Assembly (NCBI GenBank): GCA_009930325.1
Contig: RZYO01000020.1
Span: 1 to 32,048 of the forward strand
Reading direction: 5' to 3'
Source of the DNA: Spirochaetia bacterium
Lineage (GTDB): Bacteria; Spirochaetota; Spirochaetia; Sphaerochaetales; Sphaerochaetaceae
Length of the DNA stretch: 32,048 nt
The notes under the pieces were generated by a model. The model was not told the DNA's origin and did not search any database. It saw only the letters and a list, made by a program, of their open reading frames with translations. The first letter of the stretch is position 1. Each line of letters opens with the position of its first letter. Positions 8,172-18,271 of the stretch are shown piece after piece. A program made the position numbers and the translations under genes.

Positions 8172-8936
8172 CTATATTTTAGTTAGTATTTCAATTCCAT
8201 CATTAGTTATTGCAATTGTATGTTCAAAATGCGCTGAAGGTTTTCCATCAGCTGTTTTTACTGTCCATCCATCATCAAAATTATCTAATATTTTACCTGT
8301 TCCCATATTTATCATAGGTTCAATGGCTATTACCATACCTGCTCTTAATCTAGGGTTTGGTGATAAATGAGATACATAATTTGGAATTTCAGGAGATTCA
8401 TGTAATTCAAGGCCAACACCGTGTCCACAATAATCTTTTACAACACCAAAACCATTTTTTGTAGCATGTGAATAAACTGCACGACCAATATCGCTTACTC
8501 TAGCGCCTTTTTTTGCTGCGGCTTTACAACCTAGCTCTAGACACTCTTTTGTAACTCTACAAAGCTTCTCGTTCGCCTCAGTGGATTTTCCACCTACTAT
8601 AATAGTTCTAGCACTATCAGATATGTATCCATTTAAATCTATTCCTAAATCAATAGAAACAAGATCTCCATTTTTAATAATATGTTTTTTAGTTGGAATG
8701 CCATGTATTACTACATCATTCACACTAATACAAGCCGATGCAGGAAATCCACCATAACCTAAAAATGCAGGTTTCCCACCTAAATTTGTAATATAATCAT
8801 AACAAAAATCGTCAATATCTTTTGTACTCATGCCTTCTTTAAGAAAACCTGATTCAAGAATATCTAATAATCTTGCCAATTCATGACAACTCTTTCTAAT
8901 ACCATCAATTTGCTTTTCACTTTTGATTGTAATCAA
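8172..8936 (-). CDS. map: Methionine aminopeptidase, type I
   Basis: Removes the initiator Met from nascent proteins; 254 residues, type Ia length. The five metal ligands are visible: D96 and D107 (SIDLGIDLNGYISDSA), H172 (GHGVGLELHE), E206 (IAIEPMI) and E238 (FEHTIAI); H79 (VIHGIP) is the substrate His. The start is TTG, overlapping the nusB TGA (TTGA, four bases), with GGAGG ten bases upstream inside nusB. The N-terminus ITIKSEKQIDGIRKSC aligns with known MetAPs at this start, and no later Met would fit. Confidence 0.96.
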   Translation of the reverse strand: MITIKSEKQIDGIRKSCHELARLLDILESGFLKEGMSTKDIDDFCYDYITNLGGKPAFLGYGGFPASACISVNDVVIHGIPTKKHIIKNGDLVSIDLGIDLNGYISDSARTIIVGGKSTEANEKLCRVTKECLELGCKAAAKKGARVSDIGRAVYSHATKNGFGVVKDYCGHGVGLELHESPEIPNYVSHLSPNPRLRAGMVIAIEPMINMGTGKILDNFDDGWTVKTADGKPSAHFEHTIAITNDGIEILTKI

Positions 8937-9373
8937 TTGAACTTTTCCTCCAATCCCAACTTCTTTTGAAAAGCATCCAGAATCCCATTAATGAATTTGT
9001 AATTAACTTCTGATGAAAAATCTTGAGATAATTTAACAGCTTCATCAATAATGATATGAGGATGGACTTCATTTTGAAGTAAACTAAAAATGCTTAATCT
9101 TAGGATATTTCTATCTACAGCATCTATTTTGTTTAAAGGTCTATTAAAAGAAAATTCAGAAATATAAGTATCTATTTGTTGAAGGCTTGATAAGGTTCCT
9201 CTTAATAAAAAAGCGGCATAAATTTTTACCTCATCCTCAAGTTCATCAATCTCTTCTTGAGTCAAACATGGAAAATAATCACTTACATAATTTTCAAGTG
9301 ACAACTGATTTCTAACATCCATTTCATACAACGCTTGTAATACTAATTCACGAGCTCTATGTCTTGTCTTCAT
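8933..9373 (-). CDS. nusB: Transcription antitermination factor NusB
   Basis: 146-residue all-helical RNA-binding protein that joins NusE on boxA RNA in ribosomal operon antitermination. The N-terminal RHRARELVLQALYEMD and the C-terminal VDRNILRLSIFSLL plus HIIIDEAVKLSQDF and NYKFINGILDAF segments are diagnostic. AAGGAA precedes the ATG. It is the first gene of nusB-map-PRTase, preceded by the terminator of the upstream operon about 90 bases away. Confidence 0.96.
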   Translation of the reverse strand: MKTRHRARELVLQALYEMDVRNQLSLENYVSDYFPCLTQEEIDELEDEVKIYAAFLLRGTLSSLQQIDTYISEFSFNRPLNKIDAVDRNILRLSIFSLLQNEVHPHIIIDEAVKLSQDFSSEVNYKFINGILDAFQKKLGLEEKFN

Positions 9374-9461
9374 TGAAATTCCTTATTTCTAAAAATCTAA
9401 TATATTGTGTTTATAGTAACAAATGTTATTAAGTCTTACAATCCATTACACTATATAAAAT

Positions 9462-9494
9462 AAAAAAAATTCTCTAGCAAATTACTAGAGAATT
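9462..9494 (-). terminator. Intrinsic terminator after the PpiC foldase gene
   Basis: On the minus strand the stem AATTCTCTAG / CTAGAGAATT with a seven-base loop is followed by a run of eight T. It ends the gap-to-foldase operon 18 bases after the foldase stop codon. Confidence 0.92.
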
Positions 9495-9511
9495 CATATA
9501 AATATTAGTTT

Positions 9512-10573
9512 CTATTTTGTGAAGTAAGAAATTGTTGCTTCTTTTCTTAAATCTTTTGACAATTCTATTAAAGCATTACTTGCTAAAGTTTGAGCTTTTT
9601 GATTAGAAAGAATTTGGCTAATGTACTCTCTTACAGTTGTTTTATCTGCGGGACTAATAGGATCATCTAAAGTTAATAACTTAGTATCTACATGGTCTTT
9701 AATTTTTAAGATATGATAACCTTGAGCTGAAGTTATAACATCAGATATTTTATTTACTTCTAAGTTAAAAGCAGTATCAAAATAATTCATACCTAAAATA
9801 GTTTTAATATTTTGAGGATCATCTTGAGTTAACCAACCAATATCTCCATCTATATTTTTATTTGACACATCTTGGTTATATTTTTTAACTGCGTCATTCC
9901 ATGTTAATTTATTTAATCTTAAATCAGATACAACCTGATTTAAAGTTTGTTCATTTTTAGTATTTGAAGCATTATCTTTAAATGGAATAAAGATTTGTGC
10001 AATATTTACACATTCAGGATTTACTAAACTAGATTTATTTGCTCTATAATAACTCTGAATTTCATTCTCTGTAGCCATTGCTTTATCAGCGGTTAAGGAA
10101 CTACCCTTTTTTAACATTAAATATTGATTAATCAATGCTTGAGATTTTAAATAATCTTTATAATCATCCATTGAACCAACTTGTTGTAATATAAGTTGAT
10201 TAAATTCATCATCACTAATTGTTCTTCCGGCTTGTTGTTCAATTAGATATTTTTGTTGCATAACTAATTGACTAACTTGAGTATCAGAAATGGAGACACC
10301 GTCTCTAGCGGCACCTTTTTCTAGAAGAATATTATCAATCATTGAATCTAAAACTTGTTTTTTGATACTTGCAGCATCAATTGTTTGGCCTTGTGCTTTA
10401 TACATCGCCACTACATTATTTACTTGATTATTTAAATCTGTTTCTGAAATTGGATAAGTTTGACCATTAAATTTTACAATTGCTGCAGGTTTTCCAATAG
10501 GAACAGCTGCAAAAATACAAGTCATACTAACAATCATGCTTATCAATAAAGCAATAAATCTTTTTGTTTGCAT
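9512..10573 (-). CDS. Exported peptidyl-prolyl isomerase/chaperone, SurA/PrsA-like
   Basis: 353 residues. A signal peptide (MQTKRFIALLISMIVSMTCIFA) is followed by a SurA-like N-terminal helical domain (about 40-170: DLNNQVNNVVAMYKAQG, QVLDSMIDNILLEKGA) and one parvulin rotamase domain (about 185-300: NIAQIFIPF, DIGWLTQDDP, SDVITSAQGYHILKIKDH), then a C-terminal helix. No lipobox Cys, so soluble periplasmic. By family it helps fold outer-membrane proteins. It is last in the operon that also carries secG, fitting a role in export and folding. AGGAG stands 11 bases before the ATG. Confidence 0.92.
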   Translation of the reverse strand: MQTKRFIALLISMIVSMTCIFAAVPIGKPAAIVKFNGQTYPISETDLNNQVNNVVAMYKAQGQTIDAASIKKQVLDSMIDNILLEKGAARDGVSISDTQVSQLVMQQKYLIEQQAGRTISDDEFNQLILQQVGSMDDYKDYLKSQALINQYLMLKKGSSLTADKAMATENEIQSYYRANKSSLVNPECVNIAQIFIPFKDNASNTKNEQTLNQVVSDLRLNKLTWNDAVKKYNQDVSNKNIDGDIGWLTQDDPQNIKTILGMNYFDTAFNLEVNKISDVITSAQGYHILKIKDHVDTKLLTLDDPISPADKTTVREYISQILSNQKAQTLASNALIELSKDLRKEATISYFTK

Positions 10574-10597
10574 AGAATTAAGAACTCCTAATTTATT

Positions 10598-11014
10598 TTA
10601 CTTAATATGTAATCTTTTACCAATAGCTGTAGCTTGATCTTCTTTAGTAATAATATCACTAGTTTTAAGATACATGCCTTGGCCTTCCATTATTTTCATT
10701 AAAGCTTGTAATGTTTTTGTACTTCTTATACCAGCTTTAGTGACAAAGGCCATACATCTTTTTCCAGAAATAGCACCACTTCTATCTAAAAAGTTTTTTA
10801 CAGTTGTTGGTATTTTGCCTCCAAAAGTTGTTGTTCCTTCAGCGCCTACAATTAAGTAATCATAATAGGAAACAACTTTACCTTCTTCAAGTTTCATATC
10901 AATTACATCAACTATATGATTTTGTTGTTCAATTCCTTTTGCTAACGAATTAGCAATTTTTTTGATGTAAGAATTGTTGTTAGTTTTTGCTGCATATAAA
11001 ATACAAACTTTCAT
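10598..11014 (-). CDS. Flavodoxin-like protein
   Basis: 138 residues with a flavodoxin-like fold: strand KVCILYAAKTNNNSYIKKIA, DYLIVGAEGTTTFGGKIPTTVKNFLDR and GKRCMAFVTKAG follow the flavodoxin order. The N-terminal phosphate loop lacks the usual (S/T)xTGxT and reads AAKTNNNS, so FMN binding is uncertain. The frame extends to a GTG at 11029, but a GAGG ribosome site lies within that stretch before the ATG at 11014, so 11014 is chosen. It lies after the hairpin that follows secG and 24 bases before the foldase gene. It may be a redox partner or a WrbA/Flavodoxin_2-type protein; function not known. Confidence 0.75.
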   Translation of the reverse strand: MKVCILYAAKTNNNSYIKKIANSLAKGIEQQNHIVDVIDMKLEEGKVVSYYDYLIVGAEGTTTFGGKIPTTVKNFLDRSGAISGKRCMAFVTKAGIRSTKTLQALMKIMEGQGMYLKTSDIITKEDQATAIGKRLHIK

Positions 11015-11042
11015 AAAATAATTCCTCACTTTTAAGTAGAAA

Positions 11043-11065
11043 CCGATCGCTAAGTTGGCGATCGG
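11043..11065 (-). terminator. GC-rich hairpin after secG, partial terminator or processing site
   Basis: CCGATCGC / GCGATCGG with a seven-base loop, strikingly GC-rich for this genome. On the minus strand it is followed only by TTTCTACTT, so termination is probably incomplete, allowing the flavodoxin-like and foldase genes downstream to be read. No separate promoter fits in the 28 bases before the flavodoxin-like gene. Confidence 0.7.
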
Positions 11066-11089
11066 CTTCGATATTAGATATGTAACGTA

Positions 11090-11407
11090 TTATTGAGCTG
11101 GAGCATCTGACCACCAAGTTTGTGATTGTTGTACTTGATCAGAACCTACTGAATCTAGTAGCTTTGAATCAGATGGAGCTTTGTTTACTAGCGCAATACA
11201 AAGAGCTAAAATCATGAAAGCTGCACCTAAAATAGCTGAAACTTTTGTTACTACTCGGCTGGTGTGTGAGCCAAAAGAACTTTGAGCTGCTGAACCAAAA
11301 ACACCACCAAGACCATCACTTTGTTCATCTTGAATTGCTACGATAAATACTAATAAAACACTCACGATGATAAAAAGTACCATCAGAATAACATTAAAAA
11401 CACCCAT
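11090..11407 (-). CDS. secG: Preprotein translocase subunit SecG
   Basis: 105-residue inner-membrane protein with two membrane segments (about 4-25, NVILMVLFIIVSVLLVFIVA; about 52-74) joined by the conserved cytoplasmic loop QDEQSDGLGGVFGSAAQSSFG. It stimulates SecYEG-dependent export. GGAGT stands nine bases before the ATG. It lies 19 bases after tpiA; the pgk-tpiA-secG order is frequent in spirochaetes and Gram-positives. Confidence 0.95.
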   Translation of the reverse strand: MGVFNVILMVLFIIVSVLLVFIVAIQDEQSDGLGGVFGSAAQSSFGSHTSRVVTKVSAILGAAFMILALCIALVNKAPSDSKLLDSVGSDQVQQSQTWWSDAPAQ

Positions 11408-11426
11408 ACTATTTTACTCCGAAATA

Positions 11427-12179
11427 TTACTTGTCAAAGCAAACAATAGGTAAAAACTGTTCTAAAGATAAAGATGCACCGCCAACTAAAGCTCCATCAA
11501 TATTTTCTTTAGACATTAATTCTTTTACATTTGCTGCCTTTACTGAACCACCATACTGTATAATTGTCTCTTCTGCAACAGTTTTATCAAAAAGTTTTTC
11601 AATTATGCTTCTAACAAAGGCATGTGCATTATCTGCATCTTCAGGAGTTGCTGTTTTACCAGTACCAATTGCCCAAACAGGTTCATATGCTAATGTGATA
11701 TGTCTCATCATTTCTTTTGAAACACCTTTAAGGCCTTCTGTTACTTGAGTTGTTAATACTTCTTCAAGTTTTCCACCTTCTCTTTCTTCTAAAGTTTCAC
11801 CAATACATAAATCAACATCCATACCTTCAGCTAAAGCTAATAAAACTTTTCTATTGATTAATTGGTCTGTTTCACCATAGATTGCTCTTCTTTCACTGTG
11901 ACCTAAGATAACATTTGTAATGCCAAGATCTTTAAGCATTAATGGAGAAACTTCACCAGTGAAAGCACCCTTTAGATTATCATTCATATTTTGAGCAGCT
12001 ACAATAATATGTGTATCTTTTAATACTTCAGCTACACCAGGAATTGATACAAAGTTTGGAGCTACCATAACTTTTGCACTACATCCTTTTGTTGCTTCTG
12101 CTAATTCTTTTGCAAATTTTACACCTTCACGAGGTGTTAAGTTCATTTTCCAGTTTCCTGCGATATAAGGGGTTCTCAT
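11427..12179 (-). CDS. tpiA: Triosephosphate isomerase
   Basis: Interconverts dihydroxyacetone phosphate and glyceraldehyde 3-phosphate; 250 residues. Catalytic K11 (GNWKMN), H94 (LGHSERR) and E166 (AYEPVWAIGTG), followed by the flexible loop and the phosphate-binding YGGSVKAAN. Third gene of gap-pgk-tpiA, 16 bases after pgk, with GGAG before the ATG. Confidence 0.98.
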   Translation of the reverse strand: MRTPYIAGNWKMNLTPREGVKFAKELAEATKGCSAKVMVAPNFVSIPGVAEVLKDTHIIVAAQNMNDNLKGAFTGEVSPLMLKDLGITNVILGHSERRAIYGETDQLINRKVLLALAEGMDVDLCIGETLEEREGGKLEEVLTTQVTEGLKGVSKEMMRHITLAYEPVWAIGTGKTATPEDADNAHAFVRSIIEKLFDKTVAEETIIQYGGSVKAANVKELMSKENIDGALVGGASLSLEQFLPIVCFDK

Positions 12180-12195
12180 ATAATATATTCTCCTA

Positions 12196-13371
12196 TTATT
12201 TTTCTAAAGCTTTGATACCAGGTAGAGTTTTGCCTTCTAAGAATTCTAAAGAAGCTCCACCACCAGTTGATACGTGACTAATTTTACTTGCTAAATTGAA
12301 TTTATTTATAGCTGCAACACTATCACCACCACCAACAACAGTAATACCATCACACTCTGCTAGAGCTTTAGCTACTTCTAAAGTACCTTTGCTAAATGAG
12401 TTAAATTCAAATACACCCATTGGGCCATTCCAAACAACACTTTTTGCAGTTTTTAATTCAGCTAAAATAAGTGCAATTGTTTTTGGACCAATATCCATAC
12501 CAATTAAATCACCATCAATTACATCTTCACACAATACAGGTTCTGCATTTTCACTAAAAGTAGCACCACAAATATGGTCAACAGGTAAAATAACCTTTAC
12601 ACCTTTCTCATCTGCTTTTGCTAAGAAACTTCTAGCTGTATCAAGATAATCTTCTTCTAAAAGACTCTTTCCAATTGCTTTACCTTGAACTTTCATGAAA
12701 GTATATGCCATACCTCCACCAATAACAATTGTATCACAAGTCTTAACTAAACTTTCTAATACTGTAATTTTACTAGATACTTTTGAACCACCAATAATTG
12801 CTACAAATGGTTTTTGTGGATTGCTTAATAATGGAGCCATATATTTTACTTCTTTTTCGATTAAAAAACCTGCATAAGAAGGAAGGAAATGGGAAATACC
12901 TTCTGTAGATGCATGTGCTCTATGAGCTGTACCAAATGCATCATTAACATATAAATCACCAAAAGCAGCTAATTTTTTTGCGAAATCTAAATCATTATCA
13001 GTTTCTTCATTATAATAACGACAATTTTCTAATAATAAAACATCACCTTTTTTTAAAGAATTAACTAAAGCTTCAACTTCACTACCAATTACGTCTGGAG
13101 CTAATTTTACTTCTTTATTTAATAATTCACTAAAACGTTTTGCAATAGGAGCCATTGAAAATTCAGGATTTTTTTCTCCTTTAGGACGGCCTCTGTGACT
13201 CATAACAATAAGTGTTGCACCTTGCTCTAATAAATAATTAATAGTAGGTAATGCTGCTTGAATACGTGTATCATCAGTTACTACACCATCTTTAATTGGA
13301 ACATTAAAATCAACACGAATAACAACTTTTTTATCATTTAATTTTGCATCTCTGATAGTATTTAATACCAT
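12196..13371 (-). CDS. pgk: Phosphoglycerate kinase
   Basis: Transfers phosphate from 1,3-bisphosphoglycerate to ADP in glycolysis; 391 residues, normal length. Signature RVDFNVPIKDG near residue 20, HRGRPKG for 3-phosphoglycerate binding, the hinge and nucleotide segments IGGSKVSSK and IGGGMAYTF, and the C-terminal GGGDSVAAINK with TGGGASLEFLEG. AGGAG stands before the ATG. It is separated from gap by 72 bases containing a hairpin. Confidence 0.98.
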   Translation of the reverse strand: MVLNTIRDAKLNDKKVVIRVDFNVPIKDGVVTDDTRIQAALPTINYLLEQGATLIVMSHRGRPKGEKNPEFSMAPIAKRFSELLNKEVKLAPDVIGSEVEALVNSLKKGDVLLLENCRYYNEETDNDLDFAKKLAAFGDLYVNDAFGTAHRAHASTEGISHFLPSYAGFLIEKEVKYMAPLLSNPQKPFVAIIGGSKVSSKITVLESLVKTCDTIVIGGGMAYTFMKVQGKAIGKSLLEEDYLDTARSFLAKADEKGVKVILPVDHICGATFSENAEPVLCEDVIDGDLIGMDIGPKTIALILAELKTAKSVVWNGPMGVFEFNSFSKGTLEVAKALAECDGITVVGGGDSVAAINKFNLASKISHVSTGGGASLEFLEGKTLPGIKALEK

Positions 13372-13391
13372 AATATACTCCTATAAATAAA

Positions 13392-13418
13392 GCCTGCCCT
13401 AGCAAAATCAGAGCAGGC
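13392..13418 (-). promoter_or_regulatory. Hairpin between gap and pgk (attenuator or RNA-stability element)
   Basis: Nine-base arms (13392-13400 and 13410-13418) pair with one G-T wobble; the core is GCCTGC / GCAGGC. On the minus strand TTTATTT follows. It probably acts as a leaky terminator or as a 3' end that protects the gap message, so gap would exceed pgk. A second AAGGAG near 13424 is far from the pgk ATG and is not its ribosome site. Confidence 0.7.
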
Positions 13419-13443
13419 CATCTCCTTGTTAGGAAAATTTAGA

Positions 13444-14516
<1,073 letters not shown>

Positions 14517-14562
14517 CGAACCAACAAAAAAAAAAGCTAAAAATACCAAATTAGATACAATT

Positions 14563-14581
14563 TGCAACAAAATGCAACAAA
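14563..14581. repeat. Tandem direct repeat upstream of the gap promoter
   Basis: TGCAACAAA occurs twice ten bases apart (14563-14571 and 14573-14581), one helical turn, about 50-70 bases upstream of the -35. This could be a binding site for an activator. The rest of the non-coding stretch (14582-14740) is plain AT-rich DNA in which I see no terminator for the CorC gene and no other gene. Confidence 0.4.
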
Positions 14582-14740
14582 TAAATCACAGTTTATAATA
14601 ATTAAAGTTGCTATAAGAATATATAATACATATAAGCAATTAATTAATATGCAAACTTTCACATTAAAACATTAAATTCTAAATATTTTTGCTTAAATAA
14701 AAATTGAAAAATAGAAATATTTAAGGGATATAAATAATTA

Positions 14741-15502
14741 TTAATTATTCAGTGTAATAGAAATACTAATTATTTTATGCCCCTCAATTTCTTCAACCTT
14801 AAAAGTATTGTTATCAATATCAACACTTTCATCTTTATTAGGGATTCTTCCAAATATTTCAAAAACTAAGCCACCAATTGTTTCAAAATCTTCATCTTGT
14901 AAATTTAGTTTTAATTCATTATTAATATCTTCAATACTTGTTCTAGCATCAACAATATAATGGTTGTCGTCTAACTTAATAATTTCCTCTTCTTCTTCAT
15001 CAAATTCATCTTGGATTTCTCCAACAATAACTTCTAAAATATCTTCAAGACAAACTATACCTGAAACGCCACCGTATTCATCAACGGCAACTGCAATATG
15101 AATTTTTTTTAATTTAAATTCTCTTAATAAATCATCAAGATGCTTACTATCAGGGACAAAAAAAGGATCTCTCATTATTTTCTTTACATCAAAATTTTTT
15201 TCTATTCCTTTTCTAAGTAGATCTTTTGTATAAAGTACGCCAATAACATTATCATTATTATCTTCATAGACAGGATATCTAGAATATCCATCCATTGAAA
15301 TTACATCAAAAATTTCTTCTAAGCTAATATTGCAATCTACAAAGGAAACATCAATTCTTGGAACCATAACTTCTTTAACTGTCATTTCATCTAGTTCCCC
15401 TATTCCTTGAATCATTGTCTCTCTCTCAACCCGCTCAGCTTCAAGGGATAATTCTTCTTTATTACTATCAGTTTTTTTAAATAAGTTGCTAAAAAAGCCC
15501 AC
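14741..15502 (-). CDS. CorC/TlyC-like CBS-domain protein
   Basis: 253 residues with no membrane segment: a CBS pair (about 35-160) beginning with the typical EMTVKEVMVPRIDVSFVD, the second half marked KIHIAVAVDEYGGVSGIVCLEDILE, then a short CorC/HlyC transporter-associated domain (GGLVFEIFGRIP). The frame runs back to 15583, but that part overlaps ybeY; GTG at 15502 is one base after the ybeY stop and has GGGAG seven bases upstream, so it is taken as the start. The name haemolysin C is historical; by analogy it may assist Mg2+/Co2+ transport. Such proteins commonly follow ybeY. Confidence 0.9.
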   Translation of the reverse strand: MGFFSNLFKKTDSNKEELSLEAERVERETMIQGIGELDEMTVKEVMVPRIDVSFVDCNISLEEIFDVISMDGYSRYPVYEDNNDNVIGVLYTKDLLRKGIEKNFDVKKIMRDPFFVPDSKHLDDLLREFKLKKIHIAVAVDEYGGVSGIVCLEDILEVIVGEIQDEFDEEEEEIIKLDDNHYIVDARTSIEDINNELKLNLQDEDFETIGGLVFEIFGRIPNKDESVDIDNNTFKVEEIEGHKIISISITLNN

Positions 15503-15503
15503 T

Positions 15504-15971
15504 CTATATCTCCCTAATACTTGATAAAATTTTTTCTTGTAATAATAACATTGGTTCAGATTTATCATTTGATTTATGATCATGCCCTAGTAAATGTAAA
15601 ATTCCATGAATTAGAATTCGATCTACTTCTTGAGAAAAAGGAACATCAAAATTTTCGCAATTTCTTTCAATTGCACTAATAGATATAACCATATCACCTA
15701 ATATATTTGATTGATCAGCATCTGGCCAAAAATCAAAATCATCAATATTATCTGATTGAACAAAAGATAATATATCAGTTGGCATATCCTTATCCCGCCA
15801 CTGTTTGTTTAATTCTTGAATTTCTTCATCACTTACAAAAGTAATTGATAATTCCACTTCATCTTGAGATAATTTGTCTAAAATCAAATTTACCTTACTC
15901 TCAATTATATCGTAAGGAAGTCTCTTTTCATATTCTTCTAAATTATATTGTATATCTATTGTATTATTCAT
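15504..15971 (-). CDS. ybeY: Endoribonuclease YbeY
   Basis: 155-residue zinc-dependent endoribonuclease in 16S rRNA 3' end maturation and ribosome quality control. The triad H122, H126 and H132 is in HGILHLLGHDH; TDILSF and LGDMVISI are the other family signatures. The ribosome site is a purine run (AGAAAAAGAAAAG). Placed in the common phoH-HD-ybeY-corC order. Confidence 0.96.
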   Translation of the reverse strand: MNNTIDIQYNLEEYEKRLPYDIIESKVNLILDKLSQDEVELSITFVSDEEIQELNKQWRDKDMPTDILSFVQSDNIDDFDFWPDADQSNILGDMVISISAIERNCENFDVPFSQEVDRILIHGILHLLGHDHKSNDKSEPMLLLQEKILSSIREI

Positions 15972-16024
15972 TTTTCTTTTCTTTTTCTTCTAATTATTAT
16001 AATTCTTTTGTTATTAGTCAATTA

Positions 16025-18271
16025 CTAATCTTTGTTATTTGGTTTATCTTCTTCATTAGGATATTTTATTCTTGTATGAAGTTTACCAACTAATGATTGT
16101 TCGAGGGACTTTTCGATAATTTTCAATTCAGTCAAATCTAAATGGCAATCATTTAATTGTCCATGATCAAATTTCTGCCTTATAATATTTGATATTAATC
16201 TACCTACTTTTTGAGCACTTGGCTTAATAGATCTTGAAGCTGCTTCTACACTATCTGCTATCATAACTATAGCACTTTCTTTTGATCTTGGAGGATTCCC
16301 TGTATAGCAATAATCACTTGGAACAACTTTATTAAAAGGATTTTCATTATCCTTAATTGCTTCATGATAAAAATATTGAATTAAATCATTTCCGTGGTGT
16401 TCACTTATAATATCTATGATTTCCTGAGGAAGTCCTGCATCTTTACACAAATCGACCCCTAATTTTACATGAGATCTTATTATTGAACCACTCATAGAGG
16501 GTGTTAACTCATCATGTTTATTGACTCCATCATCTTGGTTTTCAGTAAAGTATTCTGGATGTTCAGTTTTTCCTACATCATGATAAAGCGCAGCAACTCT
16601 ACATAGGTTTGCATCAGCTCCAATTGCTTTGGCAGCATCATATGCTAAATCTGAGACATTAATACTATGATTAAAAGTCCCTTGTGCTGTAAATTTTAAT
16701 TTAGACAACAGTTTTTGATTTTGATTTTTTAATTCATCTAGTCTAAATGTTGTTGGTATGTTTAAAGCATTATCAATAAAAGGTAATAAAATTCTTTCTA
16801 ATAAAAAACAGAATAATATATTAATAATTATAACGGAATTTGAAAAGAAAAAAGTTGAAAAAGGGTAACCTTGAATAGCATACAATAATAATGTCATTAT
16901 TATAGCAATCAAGCAGCCTTTAATTATACTTGCAATTCTAGACAATCTATCTCCATCGTAAATTATAATGTATAAGAAACTAATTCCAATTGCGCTTAGA
17001 TAAAAGAAACTGAAAAAAGTTGACCCTGGGAATAATGTAGAATACAAGGCATATTGTATTGTAAATAATAATCCAAATTTTTTTTTCCCAGTAGTATTTT
17101 TCAAAAAGAAAGTTCCAAATAATACTGGAAGACATGGTGCTAATACATTTATATTATACTTTGAACAATAATAAGTTATCACAAGGGAAAATAATAAAGA
17201 AATAACCATTAATATCATATATATATAAATAAATTGCACCCTTCTAAAGGTATACTGAGTTCTTGTCCAAATCCAATAAATTGAAAATAGAGTTATTAAT
17301 AATATTAATATTACTCGTGCAATAATTTGAATGTTTGAAAAAATTGCACTATGAGCTTCAACTTGTTTTAATAATTCTAAATCATTTTCACTAATTATTG
17401 TATCTTTACTTAATATCTTTTCGCCAGCTGGGACATAAACAATTACATCTTCAATAGAATTAATTACTGTATCTTTCTCCATTGAAGTTAAAAGTGCATC
17501 ATAGTGTACATTGGATTCAATTAACCCTTTTATTGTTAAATAAAATAAATTATCAGAAATATTGTATTTATTTACATTAGATTCTAGATATTTATCAATA
17601 AATAGTTCTAAATTATAATAATTTACCAATGAATTAATTGTTAAGACTTTTGAAGTATCAATTTTTTCTATTGTTAATTGATCTGTTAAATACCCTTGTA
17701 AAGAAATCTTAGTAACACCTTCAGAATTTAAAAGTTGAATTTCACTTTGGTCGTAATAGCCTTCTATAACAATTTTTTTAATTATTTCTAAAATCCATGT
17801 AGAAAAAACTTCTTTCTGGTCGAAAGATAATTTTAAATAACCATTTTTAAACAATTCTTTTTCACTTGGACTTAAATTAACTAAGGTATCTTCTAATAAT
17901 AATAAATCATTATTATTTATACCTTTAGAAAAAGAAATTACTCTATTCATTATTTGATAAGTCTTTGATACATCATAAGTAAATATTGGATTTATTTTTT
18001 TTAATTCTGTTTCTCGTTTTTCTTGAGTGGCTTTTTTATCTACATATTCAAAAGATCTTTTTACATATAAATCTTCAGGAGCAAGTTGCCTAATCTGCAA
18101 AGAAGAGGAATTTATCTGAGAACCAACTAAGTTACCCGAAACAAAATATGGCATGATTATCATTAAAGCCAAAATTAATAATAATAATATAGAAAAAGAA
18201 ATTATAGTTCTAAGTGATAATTCGTCTTCATTTGGTTTCAATTTATTAAAAAATGTATTTTGATCATCCAT
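16025..18271 (-). CDS. 7TM-HD phosphodiesterase, PgpH-like (predicted c-di-AMP hydrolase)
   Basis: 748 residues. One membrane segment (about 23-44), a large extracytoplasmic 7TMR-HDED domain (about 50-300), a block of seven membrane segments (about 315-505) and a cytoplasmic HD domain. H564-D565 lie in ALYHDVGK, with NHSINVSDLAYDAA, SEHHGND and IADSVEAASRS as further metal and HD motifs. Listeria PgpH of this architecture hydrolyses c-di-AMP; the same role here is inferred. The frame is open to 18298, but the ATG at 18271 (MDDQNTFF) overlaps the phoH stop by eight bases and has AAGGA upstream. No cyclase gene (DisA/CdaA) is in the window. Confidence 0.93.
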   Translation of the reverse strand: MDDQNTFFNKLKPNEDELSLRTIISFSILLLLILALMIIMPYFVSGNLVGSQINSSSLQIRQLAPEDLYVKRSFEYVDKKATQEKRETELKKINPIFTYDVSKTYQIMNRVISFSKGINNNDLLLLEDTLVNLSPSEKELFKNGYLKLSFDQKEVFSTWILEIIKKIVIEGYYDQSEIQLLNSEGVTKISLQGYLTDQLTIEKIDTSKVLTINSLVNYYNLELFIDKYLESNVNKYNISDNLFYLTIKGLIESNVHYDALLTSMEKDTVINSIEDVIVYVPAGEKILSKDTIISENDLELLKQVEAHSAIFSNIQIIARVILILLITLFSIYWIWTRTQYTFRRVQFIYIYMILMVISLLFSLVITYYCSKYNINVLAPCLPVLFGTFFLKNTTGKKKFGLLFTIQYALYSTLFPGSTFFSFFYLSAIGISFLYIIIYDGDRLSRIASIIKGCLIAIIMTLLLYAIQGYPFSTFFFSNSVIIINILFCFLLERILLPFIDNALNIPTTFRLDELKNQNQKLLSKLKFTAQGTFNHSINVSDLAYDAAKAIGADANLCRVAALYHDVGKTEHPEYFTENQDDGVNKHDELTPSMSGSIIRSHVKLGVDLCKDAGLPQEIIDIISEHHGNDLIQYFYHEAIKDNENPFNKVVPSDYCYTGNPPRSKESAIVMIADSVEAASRSIKPSAQKVGRLISNIIRQKFDHGQLNDCHLDLTELKIIEKSLEQSLVGKLHTRIKYPNEEDKPNNKD

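Noticed and set aside
9395-9425. TAAC-N4-GTTA small palindrome before nusB
   Set aside because: Only four-base A/T-rich arms, expected by chance in DNA of this composition.
10674-10859. Plus-strand reading frames opposite the flavodoxin-like, tpiA and pgk genes (also 11431-11748, 12074-12277, 12296-12649, 12695-12877)
   Set aside because: They lie wholly or almost wholly antisense to well-supported conserved genes, have no ribosome sites and resemble no protein; they arise from the complement of biased codons.
15845-16093. Plus-strand frame of 82 codons across the ybeY start and the HD gene end
   Set aside because: Overlaps two conserved minus-strand genes; hydrophobic runs come from T-rich complement of purine-rich sequence.
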